From Teichococcus aestuarii (GTDB taxonomy: Bacteria > Pseudomonadota > Alphaproteobacteria > Acetobacterales > Acetobacteraceae), in assembly GCF_003116135.1 (NCBI RefSeq), contig NZ_PDOA01000016.1, positions 34,251-98,250 on the forward strand: a stretch of DNA of 64,000 bases, read 5' to 3'. Below, piece by piece: positions 16,754 to 24,361 of this stretch (the stretch's first letter is position 1; the number at the start of each line of letters is the position of its first letter). The position numbers were made by a program, and so were the translations under genes. The notes beneath the pieces are model-generated. The model did no database searches. It had not been told where the DNA came from and saw only the letters and a list, made by a program, of their open reading frames with translations.

Positions 16754-17792
16754 GGCCGGCGCGGCGCGCCCGCGCCACCACATAGGCCAGCCACAGCAGT
16801 TGCACCGCCAGCGGCGGCAGGATGATGAGCGGCTTCAGGCCCGGCGCCAGCCGCAGGAAGAGCAGCGCCAGCGCCACGTGGAAGGCGGCGAAGCCCCAGT
16901 GCAGCGCCGCGACGGCGCGCACGGAAAGCCCGCTGCGCTGCGCCATCTGGAACAGGTGGGTGCGGTGCGGGGCGCTGACGCGCTCGCCCATCCAGGCACG
17001 GCGCAGCAGGGTGAAGCCGGTGTCGAACAGCACGGCGAAGAGCAGCAGCGGCACCAGCAGGAAGGAGAGCTGCGCCACGTCCAGCCGCGCCGCCGCCACC
17101 CCCAGCACCGCCAGCATGAAGCCCAGGAACTGGCTGCCGACATCGCCCATGAAGATGCGCGCCGGGTGCAGGTTGAAGGGCAGGAAGCCCAGCACCCCCG
17201 CGCCCAGGATCAGGCAGGCGGCGTAGATGAACCAGGCGCCCTGCAGCACCCCGATCAGGCCGAGCCCGGCGCAGACCACCAGCACCGTGCCGCCCACCAG
17301 CCCGTCCAGCCCGTCCATGAAGTTGAGGGCGTTGGTGCAGGCGATGATCCAGAACAGCGTGGCCAGCGTGCCGAGCGGCCCCAGCTCCACCACGCCGTAC
17401 CAGGGGATGGCGAACTGCGTCATGACCAGTCCGCTGGCCACCGCCACCAGCGCCGCCAGCCCCTGCGCCGCCAGCTTCACGACGAAGCGGAAATCCCGCA
17501 TGTCGTCCAGCAGCGCCACCACCCCGATCGCCACCGCCGCCAGGATGACGCCGATGAAGCGGTCATCGGCCATGCGGGCGAAGTCGGCCACGCGGTAGAG
17601 CACCAGCATGCCCACCACGAAGGCGCAGACGATGCCGACGCCGCCGCCCTTCGGCGTGGGGCGGCTGTGCGCCTTGCGGTGGTCCGGGTGGTCGAGGATC
17701 GGCCGCGCGATCATCAGCCGCACCAGCAGCGCCGAGATGACGGCGAGGCCGGCGCCGAAGGCGAGATGTTGCAGGAAGGCGTGGAGGGTCAT
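16734..17792 (-). CDS. WecA/MraY-like glycosyl-1-phosphate transferase (family 4)
   Basis: This is a 352-residue polytopic membrane enzyme of the polyprenyl-phosphate N-acetylhexosamine-1-phosphate transferase family. It loads the first sugar on undecaprenyl phosphate for O-antigen, exopolysaccharide or teichoic-type polymers. Key motifs are DHPDHRKAHSRPTPKGGG at the first loop, the acidic ALLDDMRDFRFVVK (about residues 92-106), NALNFMDGLDGLVGG (about 153-167), the RIFMGDVGSQFLGF segment with the catalytic Asp, and the basic loop PHRTHLFQMAQRSG. This is the WecA/WbpL type rather than MraY, judged by the lack of MraY-specific blocks. The nucleotide-sugar donor is unknown. The gene is convergent with the YjbF lipoprotein gene and overlaps it. 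Confidence 0.88.
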   Translation of the reverse strand: MTLHAFLQHLAFGAGLAVISALLVRLMIARPILDHPDHRKAHSRPTPKGGGVGIVCAFVVGMLVLYRVADFARMADDRFIGVILAAVAIGVVALLDDMRDFRFVVKLAAQGLAALVAVASGLVMTQFAIPWYGVVELGPLGTLATLFWIIACTNALNFMDGLDGLVGGTVLVVCAGLGLIGVLQGAWFIYAACLILGAGVLGFLPFNLHPARIFMGDVGSQFLGFMLAVLGVAAARLDVAQLSFLLVPLLLFAVLFDTGFTLLRRAWMGERVSAPHRTHLFQMAQRSGLSVRAVAALHWGFAAFHVALALLFLRLAPGLKPLIILPPLAVQLLWLAYVVARARRAGLSWKAA

Positions 17793-17843
17793 TCACGGGT
17801 GCCCGGGCTGTCGCGGGGGGCCTCGTGCGGGCGGTGGAAGGCT

Positions 17844-17890
17844 GGGTCAAGGCCAGGGGAAGGAATTCCCCTGGACCCCTTCTTTTTTTT
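17844..17890 (+). terminator. Hairpin with T8 run on the + strand, between two leftward genes
   Basis: CCAGGGGAA/TTCCCCTGG (17853-17861 with 17866-17874), flanked by GGGTC/GACCC, is followed on the + strand by CCCTTC and eight T residues. This is a textbook intrinsic terminator for + strand transcripts, yet both neighbours (WecA-like and FkbM genes) are on the - strand. It may stop antisense transcripts coming from the YjbF gene, or be a dispersed palindromic repeat. It also lies in the 107-bp gap where a weak terminator for the FkbM operon would be expected. Confidence 0.55.
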
Positions 17891-17899
17891 GATCCGTTT

Positions 17900-18661
17900 T
17901 CAGGCGCGCAGGCGGCCGGGGTCCAGCGTGGCGTAGATGTCGCCGGAATTGGCCGAATCGGGCAGCGCCTCCAGCCAGCGCGCCAGGGTGCCGGCATGCA
18001 CCGGGCCGGGCAGCACGAAGGCGGCCTCCTCGCCCAGGCAGGCGTTGAAGTGGTAGTCGCCCAGACCTTCCACCGCCTCCAGCGCCTCCAGCGCCACGCG
18101 CCGCTGGTGGGTGGTGAACTCGAAGGAGAGGCTGCGCACCGGCGCGGAGAGGCCAGCGAGCGCGCTGGCCTCGTAGCCCTCCACGTCGATCTTGATGAAG
18201 TGCGGCGTGCCATGCGCCGCGATCAGCGCATCCAGCGTGGTGACGGGCAGGCTGATGGCGCCGTCCCACACCTGGCCCCGCCAGCCCTCCGCCCCCTCGG
18301 CGGCGGCGATGAAGGCTTCCGAGGCGGTGGCCACGGTGGGGTTGGCGCTGTTCAGGTGCAGCCGCCCGCTGCCCGGCTGGCTGCCCACCAGGGACTGCAC
18401 CAGCGCCACCTTCCCGTCCCGCCCGAACAGGCGGCGCAGCAGGCGGGCCAGCCCCGGCTGCGGCTCCACCGCCACGGCGGCGGCGCCGAGCCGGCGGAAG
18501 CTCGCCGTGCGGTCGCCCACATGGGCGCCGATGTCGAAGCCCAGCTCCCCCGCGCCCAGGAAGCGGCCGAGGAAGCCGTCCAGCACCGCCGCCCGGCCGG
18601 GGGCGTAGTAGGTGCGCAGCGAGCGGCCGATGGCGCGCGCCCGGGGGGCCAGCGTGCTCAT
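17900..18661 (-). CDS. FkbM-family SAM-dependent methyltransferase
   Basis: This is a 253-residue methyltransferase of the FkbM family, which O-methylates sugars or polyketides. The SAM-binding motif is GFDIGAHVGDRTASFRRLG (about residues 40-58), followed by VAVEPQPGLARLL, and the FkbM-typical acidic block FIKIDVEGYEASALAG is at about 165-180. The start ATG overlaps the stop of the VOC gene (ATGA), so it is the last gene of a leftward run from the ferredoxin reductase gene. Proximity to the WecA-like gene suggests a role in surface polysaccharide methylation, but this is inference. Confidence 0.85.
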   Translation of the reverse strand: MSTLAPRARAIGRSLRTYYAPGRAAVLDGFLGRFLGAGELGFDIGAHVGDRTASFRRLGAAAVAVEPQPGLARLLRRLFGRDGKVALVQSLVGSQPGSGRLHLNSANPTVATASEAFIAAAEGAEGWRGQVWDGAISLPVTTLDALIAAHGTPHFIKIDVEGYEASALAGLSAPVRSLSFEFTTHQRRVALEALEAVEGLGDYHFNACLGEEAAFVLPGPVHAGTLARWLEALPDSANSGDIYATLDPGRLRA

Positions 18662-19554
18662 GCGGCGAAGACCAGGGCGGTGCCGCCGGCCAAGTCCGGA
18701 GGCACCATCAGCCCGCCCGGAACCGGGCGCAGCGCGTCGCCGGCGATGCGGCGGATGGCGGCGTTGCCGTCATCGGTGCGCAGCACGCAGCCGGCCAGGA
18801 AGGGCAGCGCCGGGGCCTTCACCCCTGGCAGCACCTGCCCCAGCGCCTCGGGCGGCAGGATGCGCAGCCGCCCCTGCGGCAGCGGCAGGGCATAGCCGCC
18901 GGCCGGGTCCGGCTCCAGCGGGTGGCCGGTGAGGCGCGAGAGGGCGGCGGCACTCACCGCCGGCACCTCCGCCACCAGGATGGCGGCCTCCAGCGCCACG
19001 GCGCGGTTGGGGTGTTCCAGCCAGCGCGGCTGCCAGAGCAGCTCCGGCGTCAGGTGCTGGATCAGTTGCAGCCGGCCTTCCGGCGCGTCCGGCAGCGGCA
19101 GGCGGGCGAAGCGGGCGCGCGGCCCCTTGGGGTCGTCCACCGGCCGCTCCAGATGCGCCACGCCGGGGATGTCGAGCCCCGCGCGGCGCAGGCGCTCCAG
19201 CTCGGCCTCCGCGTCCCCGATGCCGAAGGCGACGATGTGCATCCCGGTGTAGCGGGCCAGGAACGCGCCGATGCGGTTGTCGAACCGCTCTGGCTCCAGG
19301 ATGGCCAGCAGCTCCAGATAGCCCTGGCGCAGCATGGCGCAGCGGTTGCCGGTGGCGAAGGGCTCCACCGGATCGCCCGGATGGCGGCGGCCGGATTGCC
19401 GCGCGACAGGGGTGAGGTGGAAGCCCAGCGCCTCATAGGCCGCCCAGAGCCCCGGGCCGTCGCGCGTGCAGACGCCGATGTGGTCGAGCGTCGCGGCGCC
19501 AGAGGGGACGCCAGAGGGGGCGCCGGAGGGGGGGGCGGAGGGGGCGCCGCTCAT
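18658..19554 (-). CDS. VOC superfamily (glyoxalase-like domain) protein
   Basis: This is a 298-residue protein of the vicinal-oxygen-chelate fold. After a Ser/Gly/Pro repeat (SGAPSGVPSG) at residues 8-20, the first module begins ATLDHIGVCTRDGPGLWAAYEALGFHLTP and has the family pattern RQGYLELLAILEPERFD and TGMHIVAFGIGDAEAELERLRRAG. This resembles the glyoxalase-like domain proteins (DUF4394/Glyoxalase_3-like) in which the His of DHIG is a metal ligand. The second half has a weaker, possibly duplicated module (ALEAAILVAEVPAVSAAALSRLTG). The substrate is unknown. The start overlaps the GST stop and the stop overlaps the FkbM start, so the three are translationally coupled. Confidence 0.72.
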   Translation of the reverse strand: MSGAPSAPPSGAPSGVPSGAATLDHIGVCTRDGPGLWAAYEALGFHLTPVARQSGRRHPGDPVEPFATGNRCAMLRQGYLELLAILEPERFDNRIGAFLARYTGMHIVAFGIGDAEAELERLRRAGLDIPGVAHLERPVDDPKGPRARFARLPLPDAPEGRLQLIQHLTPELLWQPRWLEHPNRAVALEAAILVAEVPAVSAAALSRLTGHPLEPDPAGGYALPLPQGRLRILPPEALGQVLPGVKAPALPFLAGCVLRTDDGNAAIRRIAGDALRPVPGGLMVPPDLAGGTALVFAA

Positions 19555-20210
19555 GCGGAAGGTGCCTGCTCGTATTTCGGCAGGCGCCAGGCCGCGGGCT
19601 CGGCGGCGGCCTCGTCGTACCAGCGGCGCATCAGCGGGTGGTTGCGCACGGCCTGCACATAGGCGCGGCTGGTCTCGGAAAGCTCCGGCTCCCAGGTGAG
19701 GAAGCGGCAGGCGACGGGGGCGAACATCGCGTCCACCGCGCCGAACTTCTCGCCGAACAGGAAGGGCCCGCCCGAATCGAGCAGCGCCTCGCGCCAGATC
19801 GCCTCGATGCGGGCGATGTCGGCCAGCGCCTCGGGTGTCCGGCCCTGGCCGGGGAAGCGGTTGAGGATGCTCATCGGCATGGCCATGCGCAGGCCACGGA
19901 AGCCGGCATGCATCTCGGCGGCGATGCTGCGGGCCTGGGCGCGCGCGGCGCGATCGGCGGGCCAGAGGCCGGGCGCCAGCTCGGCGCAGTACTCGACGAT
20001 GGCCAGGCTTTCCCACACCCGGCAGCCGCGATGCTCCAGATAGGGTACCATCCCGGCGGGGGTGGCCTGCTTCACCGCCTCGGTGGCGCCGCCGGCGAGC
20101 GGGATCACCACCTCCGTCACGTCGAGCGCGGCCAGCCGCACGGCCAGCCAGCCGCGCAGCGACCAGGAGGAATACATCTTGGTGCCGATGACGAGACGGC
20201 CTTCCGCCAT
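19551..20210 (-). CDS. Glutathione S-transferase family protein
   Basis: This is a 219-residue GST. The N-terminal thioredoxin-fold begins VIGTKMYSSWSLRGWLAVRLA, with YSSWS at the place of the catalytic Tyr/Ser/Cys, and has the conserved cis-Pro block AGMVPYLEH followed by VWESLAIVEYCAE (the glutathione-binding E-S pair). The all-helical C-terminal domain has FLFGEKFGAVDAMFAPVACRF, the N-capping box and hydrophobic staple region. The class is not clear, with some resemblance to YfcF and zeta-like proteins. The likely role is conjugation or isomerisation of an electrophile in the cytoplasm. It overlaps the following VOC gene by 4 bp. Confidence 0.86.
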   Translation of the reverse strand: MAEGRLVIGTKMYSSWSLRGWLAVRLAALDVTEVVIPLAGGATEAVKQATPAGMVPYLEHRGCRVWESLAIVEYCAELAPGLWPADRAARAQARSIAAEMHAGFRGLRMAMPMSILNRFPGQGRTPEALADIARIEAIWREALLDSGGPFLFGEKFGAVDAMFAPVACRFLTWEPELSETSRAYVQAVRNHPLMRRWYDEAAAEPAAWRLPKYEQAPSA

Positions 20211-20294
20211 GAACCGCGCCCCTTGTTCTCTGGAAACCGGACGCAGCCTAGGCCGGGGCGGGGGCGCGGTGAAGCCGCCCCCGCGTCCGCGGGC

Positions 20295-20693
20295 TCAGGC
20301 CAGGGCGGCGGGGCCGCGGCAGACGAAGGCGAGCTTGTTGCCGTCCGGGTCCCGCGCATAGGCCCCGTAGAAATCGGGCGCGTAGCGGGGGCGCAGCCCG
20401 GGCGCGCCCTCATCCGTGCCGCCCAGCGCCAGCGCCAGGCGGTGCAGCTCCCGCACCAGCGCCGTGCTGGGCGCGCGGAAGGCCAGCATGGCGCCGTTGC
20501 CCCGCGTGGCCGGGCCGCCATCGAAGGGCTTGCCGACATAGAGGAAGGGCGCGGCGGGGTCCTGCGGCACGGCCCAGGAGGCGCCGTCCTCCCCCGTCCA
20601 GCGCCGCACATGGCCGAGCGGGGCCAGCAGCGCGTCGTAGAAGCGGAGGGCGCGGGCGAGGTCGCTCGTCCCCAGCGTGGCGTAGTCGAACAT
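20295..20693 (-). CDS. Small VOC-family (glyoxalase/bleomycin-resistance-like) protein
   Basis: This is a 132-residue single-chain VOC protein, the size of glyoxalase I-like and bleomycin-resistance-like proteins that work as dimers. The first module begins MFDYATLGTSDLARALRFYDALL and the second ends AYARDPDGNKLAFVCRG with the conserved DPDGN turn. The metal ligands and substrate cannot be deduced. The ATG at 20693 gives the normal N terminus. The gene lies 50 bp downstream of the ferredoxin reductase-like gene on the same strand and 84 bp before the GST gene. It is probably part of the same leftward unit. Confidence 0.82.
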   Translation of the reverse strand: MFDYATLGTSDLARALRFYDALLAPLGHVRRWTGEDGASWAVPQDPAAPFLYVGKPFDGGPATRGNGAMLAFRAPSTALVRELHRLALALGGTDEGAPGLRPRYAPDFYGAYARDPDGNKLAFVCRGPAALA

Positions 20694-20743
20694 CGGCCGG
20701 TCTCCCTGTCCGTGCATTCCTGGCCCCGCGGCGCGCCCGGCCC

Positions 20744-21790
20744 CTACTCGGCGGGCACGCCCTTCGAGGTGCTGTACTCGAAATGCAGCGCCTCGCCGGG
20801 GAAGATCCGCGGGTGGATGGCGTGCGCCGCCATCGCCGCCTCGGAGAAGCCCTGCAGGATCAGCTTCAGCTTGCCCGGATAGGTGGCGATGTCGCCGATG
20901 GCGTGGATGCCCGGGGTGCTGGTCTCCAGCGTCGCCGGGTTGACGGTGATGTGGCTGCGCTCCAGCCCCAGCCCCCACTCGGCGATCGGGCCAAGCTCCA
21001 TGGAGAGGCCGAAGAAGGCCAGCAGGTGGTCGGCCGGCACCGCGCGCTCCTCGCCCTTCAGCGTGGCCAGCACCACCTCGGACAGCTCGCCGCCCGCGCC
21101 GCGCAGCCCGTGCAGCTGGTAGGGGATGGCGAGGTCGATCTCGCCGCGCGCGGCGGCGGCCTCCATCTGCGCCACGCTCTCCGGCGCGGCGCGGAACTTG
21201 GGGCGGCGGTGCACCACCGTCACGCGGGCGGCGATGTCCTTGAGGCTCAGCGCCCAGTCCACCGCCGAATCGCCGCCGCCGGCGATGACCACGCGCTTGC
21301 CGCGCAGCTCCTCGCGCCGGGCCACCATGTAGCGCACGGCGCCGCTCGCCTCGTAGGCGGCCAGGTCGTTCAGCGGCGGGCGGTTGGGGCCGAAGGCGCC
21401 GGCGCCGGCGGCGATGATCACCGCGCGGGCGCGCACCACCTCGCCCTTGCTGGTGCGCAGCGCGAAGCCGCCCTCCTGCGGGGTCAGCGCCTCGACCCGG
21501 CGGCCCAGAAGGTGGATGGGGGAGAAGGGCGCCGCCTGCTCCTGCAGCCGCTCGATCAGCGCGCCGCCCGAGATGGCCGGGTGGGCCGGGATGTCGTAGA
21601 TCGGCTTCTCCGGGTAGAGCGCGGCGCATTGCCCGCCGATCGCCTCCAGCGTGTCGATCACCACGCATTTCATCCGCAGCATGCCGCATTCGAACACCGC
21701 GAACAGCCCGGTCGGGCCGGCGCCGATGATGGCGACATCGGTCTCCACCGCGACATGGGGGGCGGCATCATGGGGCGTGGCGTCGGCCAT
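20744..21790 (-). CDS. Ferredoxin-NADP reductase of the thioredoxin-reductase-like type
   Basis: This is a 348-residue flavoprotein. The FAD-binding GAGPTGLFAVFECGML is at about residues 23-38, followed by DTLEAIGGQCAALYPEKPIYDIPAHP, which is the hallmark of the YumC-type ferredoxin (flavodoxin)-NADP reductases. The NADPH site is VVIAGGGDSAVDWALSL at about 165-181, and the C-terminal GIHAIGDIATYPGKLKLILQGFSEAA block closes the FAD site. It lacks the CxxC of thioredoxin reductase. The reaction is transfer of electrons between NADPH and ferredoxin or flavodoxin in the cytoplasm. It is the first gene of the leftward series and is divergent from tsaE across 169 bp. Confidence 0.9.
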   Translation of the reverse strand: MADATPHDAAPHVAVETDVAIIGAGPTGLFAVFECGMLRMKCVVIDTLEAIGGQCAALYPEKPIYDIPAHPAISGGALIERLQEQAAPFSPIHLLGRRVEALTPQEGGFALRTSKGEVVRARAVIIAAGAGAFGPNRPPLNDLAAYEASGAVRYMVARREELRGKRVVIAGGGDSAVDWALSLKDIAARVTVVHRRPKFRAAPESVAQMEAAAARGEIDLAIPYQLHGLRGAGGELSEVVLATLKGEERAVPADHLLAFFGLSMELGPIAEWGLGLERSHITVNPATLETSTPGIHAIGDIATYPGKLKLILQGFSEAAMAAHAIHPRIFPGEALHFEYSTSKGVPAE

Positions 21791-21844
21791 GGGGCGTGAT
21801 CTCCGCAGAGGGGGCGGGCAGGCATAGAGGCTTTGCCGCCGAGG

Positions 21845-21884
21845 GGCAAAGGGCAGGAAGGCAAAGGGCGGGGAGGGCAAAGGG
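21845..21884. repeat. Three direct GGCAAAGGG repeats in a divergent promoter region
   Basis: GGCAAAGGG occurs at 21845-21853, 21860-21868 and 21876-21884, spaced 15-16 bp, between the starts of the ferredoxin reductase-like gene (-) and tsaE (+). The regular spacing would suit protein binding, but a simple purine-rich duplication is also possible. Confidence 0.5.
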
Positions 21885-21959
21885 TGCATCCCGCGTGCAC
21901 GGCCCTGTTGTGCGGCGCACCCCGGCGCGGGCACATTGCCCGTCGGAACACCCGAGATC

Positions 21960-22418
21960 ATGCCCGAGACACTGACCCTCCGCCTGCCCGACCTCGCCGC
22001 CACCGAGGCGCTCGCCGCCCGCGCCGCCGCCCTGGCCCGGCCGGGCGACGCGCTGCTGCTGGAAGGGCCGCTCGGCGCCGGCAAGTCGGCCTTCTGCCGC
22101 GCCTTCCTGCGCGCGGCGGCGGGCGACCCGGCGCTGGAGGTGCCCTCCCCCAGCTTCACCCTGGTGCAGGGCTACGAACTGCCGCACGGCCCGGCGCATC
22201 ACTACGACCTCTACCGCCTCTCCGGCCCCGAGGAGCTGGAGGAGCTGGGATGGGAGGAGGCGCGCGAGGGCATCGTGCTGGTGGAATGGCCGGACCGGCT
22301 GGGCTGGCTGATGCCGGAGGACGCGCTGCGCATCGCCCTCGTTCCGCTGGAAGGGGGCGATGCGCGCGCGGCGCGGCTCTCCGGCTGGGGCGCGCGGCTG
22401 GCCGGGCTGGCCGGCTGA
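21960..22418 (+). CDS. tsaE: tRNA threonylcarbamoyladenosine biosynthesis ATPase TsaE
   Basis: This is a 152-residue P-loop ATPase required with TsaB, TsaC and TsaD for N6-threonylcarbamoyl-adenosine at position 37 of ANN-decoding tRNAs. The Walker A motif is GPLGAGKSAFCRAFL at about residues 36-50. The family-specific SPSFTLVQGY, HYDLYRLSGPEELEELGWEE and the VEWPDRLG block (Walker B region) are intact. The ATG at 21960 gives the expected length. TsaE genes of alphaproteobacteria are usually followed by an aminoglycoside-phosphotransferase-like and a nucleotidyltransferase gene, exactly the arrangement here. Confidence 0.93.
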   Translation: MPETLTLRLPDLAATEALAARAAALARPGDALLLEGPLGAGKSAFCRAFLRAAAGDPALEVPSPSFTLVQGYELPHGPAHHYDLYRLSGPEELEELGWEEAREGIVLVEWPDRLGWLMPEDALRIALVPLEGGDARAARLSGWGARLAGLAG

Positions 22419-22446
22419 GCGGGCGGGGCATGGGCACGGCGCCGCA

Positions 22447-22491
22447 CCGCCCCTGGCCACCGCCGCCCCTGGCCACCGCCGCCCCTGGCCC
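22447..22491. repeat. 16-bp tandem repeat between tsaE and amgK
   Basis: CCGCCCCTGGCCACCG is repeated twice perfectly (22447-22462, 22463-22478), and a third partial copy follows to about 22491. It fills a third of the 155-bp gap between the two genes. No other signal is seen in this gap. Confidence 0.75.
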
Positions 22492-22573
22492 CCTCCTCCG
22501 GCCGTGCCGCAACCGAGACGGGCGCAATCGGCGCTTGGCAAGCGGCGCCGGCTGCGTCACCACCTGCCCCGAC

Positions 22574-23605
22574 ATGACCCCCGTGGATTCCTTCCTCGCC
22601 GCCCAGGGCTACGCGCAGGCCGAACGCCTGGCGCTGCCGCAGGATGCCGGCCACCGCCGCTACACCCGCCTGCGCGGCGGGCCGCGCCCCGCCCTGCTGA
22701 TGGACTGCGCCGACGCCCCGCGCGTCGGGCTGACGCCGGAGGAGGATCTGCTGCCCTTCCTGCGGCTGGCGCGGCACATCGGCGGCATCGGCCTCTCCGC
22801 GCCCGCGGTGCTGGCCGAGGACACGGCGCATGGCCTGCTGCTGGTGGAGGACCTCGGCGAGGACACCCACGCCGCCCTGCTCGACCGCGGCGCCGACCCG
22901 CTGCCCCTCTACGCCGAGGCGGCCGAGGCGCTGGCCGCCCTGCACGCCGCCCCGCCGCCGCCCGGCCTGCCGCTTTGGGAGACGGAGCGGATGGCCGCCA
23001 CCGCCGCCGCCACCTTCCTCGACTGGTGGTGGCCCGCCACCTTCGGCGCGGCGCCCGCCGATGCGGTGCGCGCCGAGTTCGCCGGCGCGCTGCGCGCCAT
23101 GCTGGCCCCCTTCGCCGGCGCCGGCTGCCTGGTGCACCGCGACTACTTCCCCGCCAACCTGATGCGCCTGGAAGACCGCGACGGCCCGCGCCGCACCGGC
23201 ATCCTCGATTTCCAGGACGCGGCGCTCGGCCACCCGGCCTACGACCTTGTCAGCCTTGTCGAGGACGCCCGGCGGGACGTGGCGCCGGCGGTGCGGGAGG
23301 CCACGCTGGCCCGCTACCTGGCGCTGCGGCCGGAGCTGGACGCGGCGGATTTCCACGCCGCCCTGGCGGCGATGGCGGCGCAGCGCCACCTGCGGGTGGC
23401 CGCCCTCTGGGTGCGGCTCGACCGGCGCGACGGCAAGCCGCGCTACCTGGCGCACGGGCCGCGCTGCTGGGCGCTGCTGGCGCGCGCGCTGCGCCACCCC
23501 GCCACCGCCCCCCTCGCCCGCTTCCTCGACCGGCACGTGCCGCCCGCGCTCCGGCGCAACCCGGACGCAACGCCCGCCAGCCCCACCAAGGACCCCGCCG
23601 CGTGA
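22574..23605 (+). CDS. amgK: AmgK-like anomeric MurNAc/GlcNAc kinase (aminoglycoside phosphotransferase fold)
   Basis: This is a 343-residue kinase of the APH fold. The catalytic loop LVHRDYFPANLMRLED is at about residues 187-202 and the metal-binding GILDFQDAALGHPAYDLVSLVEDARRD follows. The N-terminal lobe has LLMDCADAPRVG and LLVEDLGED. The DFQDA variant and the adjacent MurU-like nucleotidyltransferase identify it as the AmgK type, which phosphorylates MurNAc at C1 in cell-wall sugar recycling that bypasses GlmU and de novo UDP-MurNAc synthesis. The assignment by context is strong, but the substrate is inferred. Its TGA overlaps the GTG start of the next gene. Confidence 0.85.
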   Translation: MTPVDSFLAAQGYAQAERLALPQDAGHRRYTRLRGGPRPALLMDCADAPRVGLTPEEDLLPFLRLARHIGGIGLSAPAVLAEDTAHGLLLVEDLGEDTHAALLDRGADPLPLYAEAAEALAALHAAPPPPGLPLWETERMAATAAATFLDWWWPATFGAAPADAVRAEFAGALRAMLAPFAGAGCLVHRDYFPANLMRLEDRDGPRRTGILDFQDAALGHPAYDLVSLVEDARRDVAPAVREATLARYLALRPELDAADFHAALAAMAAQRHLRVAALWVRLDRRDGKPRYLAHGPRCWALLARALRHPATAPLARFLDRHVPPALRRNPDATPASPTKDPAA

Positions 23606-24327
23606 TCACCCTGAACTCCGCCATGGTGCTGGCGGCCGGCCTCGGCACCCGCATGCGGCCGCTGACCGAGGCGACGCCGAAGCCGCTGCTGAAGCTGGCC
23701 GGCCGCACCCTGCTCGACCACGCGCTGGACCGCATCGACGCCGCCGGCATCGGCACGGTGGTGGTCAACGCCCACTGGTTCCCCGAGCAGGTGGAGGCGG
23801 TCTGCGCCGCCCGGCCCAACCCGCCGCGCGTGCTGCGCGAGGAGCCCATCCAGGAGACCGGCGGCGGCATGCGCGACGCCCTGCCGCATCTGGGCGGCGC
23901 GCCCTTCCTGGCGGTGAATGGCGACGCCTTCTGGCTGGACGGCCCGACGCCCACCATCGAGCGCCTGGCCGCCACCTTCCGCGCCGGGGAGATGGACGCG
24001 CTGCTGCTGCTGGTGCGCGCCGCCACGGTGGAGGGCGAGGTGGGCCGCGGCGACTTCCTGCTCGACCCGCTCGGCCGGGTGCGGCTGCCGAAGGAGCGCG
24101 AGATCTCGCCCTATGTCTATGCGGGGGTGCAGATCGTGCATCCGCGCCTGCTGGAGGGCGCGCCGGACGGGCCGTTCGGCACCATGCTGCTGTGGAAGCG
24201 CGCCATCGAGGCCGGGCGGCTGTTCGGGCTGGTGCATGACGGGGCGTGGTTCCACCTCTCCCGCCCGATCGACCTGCGCAAGGCGGAGACGGCGCTGGCG
24301 ACGGGGTTGCAGCGGGTGCTGTTCTGA
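23602..24327 (+). CDS. murU: MurU-like N-acetylmuramate-1-phosphate uridylyltransferase
   Basis: This is a 241-residue nucleotidyltransferase. The N-terminal signature AMVLAAGLGTRMRPLTEATPKPLLKLAGRTLLDH contains the GxGTRM(R) dinucleotide-binding loop and the catalytic Lys of PKPLL. AVNGDAFWLDG holds the metal-binding Asp. MurU makes UDP-MurNAc from MurNAc-1-phosphate and acts directly after AmgK. The GTG at 23602 overlaps the amgK stop (GTGA) and is preferred; an in-frame ATG at 23623 would remove the first strand residues only. tsaE-amgK-murU reads as one transcript, with a convergent gene 35 bp downstream. Confidence 0.88.
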   Translation: MITLNSAMVLAAGLGTRMRPLTEATPKPLLKLAGRTLLDHALDRIDAAGIGTVVVNAHWFPEQVEAVCAARPNPPRVLREEPIQETGGGMRDALPHLGGAPFLAVNGDAFWLDGPTPTIERLAATFRAGEMDALLLLVRAATVEGEVGRGDFLLDPLGRVRLPKEREISPYVYAGVQIVHPRLLEGAPDGPFGTMLLWKRAIEAGRLFGLVHDGAWFHLSRPIDLRKAETALATGLQRVLF

Positions 24328-24361
24328 GCGCCGGCCCGGCGCGGCTTCCCCGCCTGGGCGG

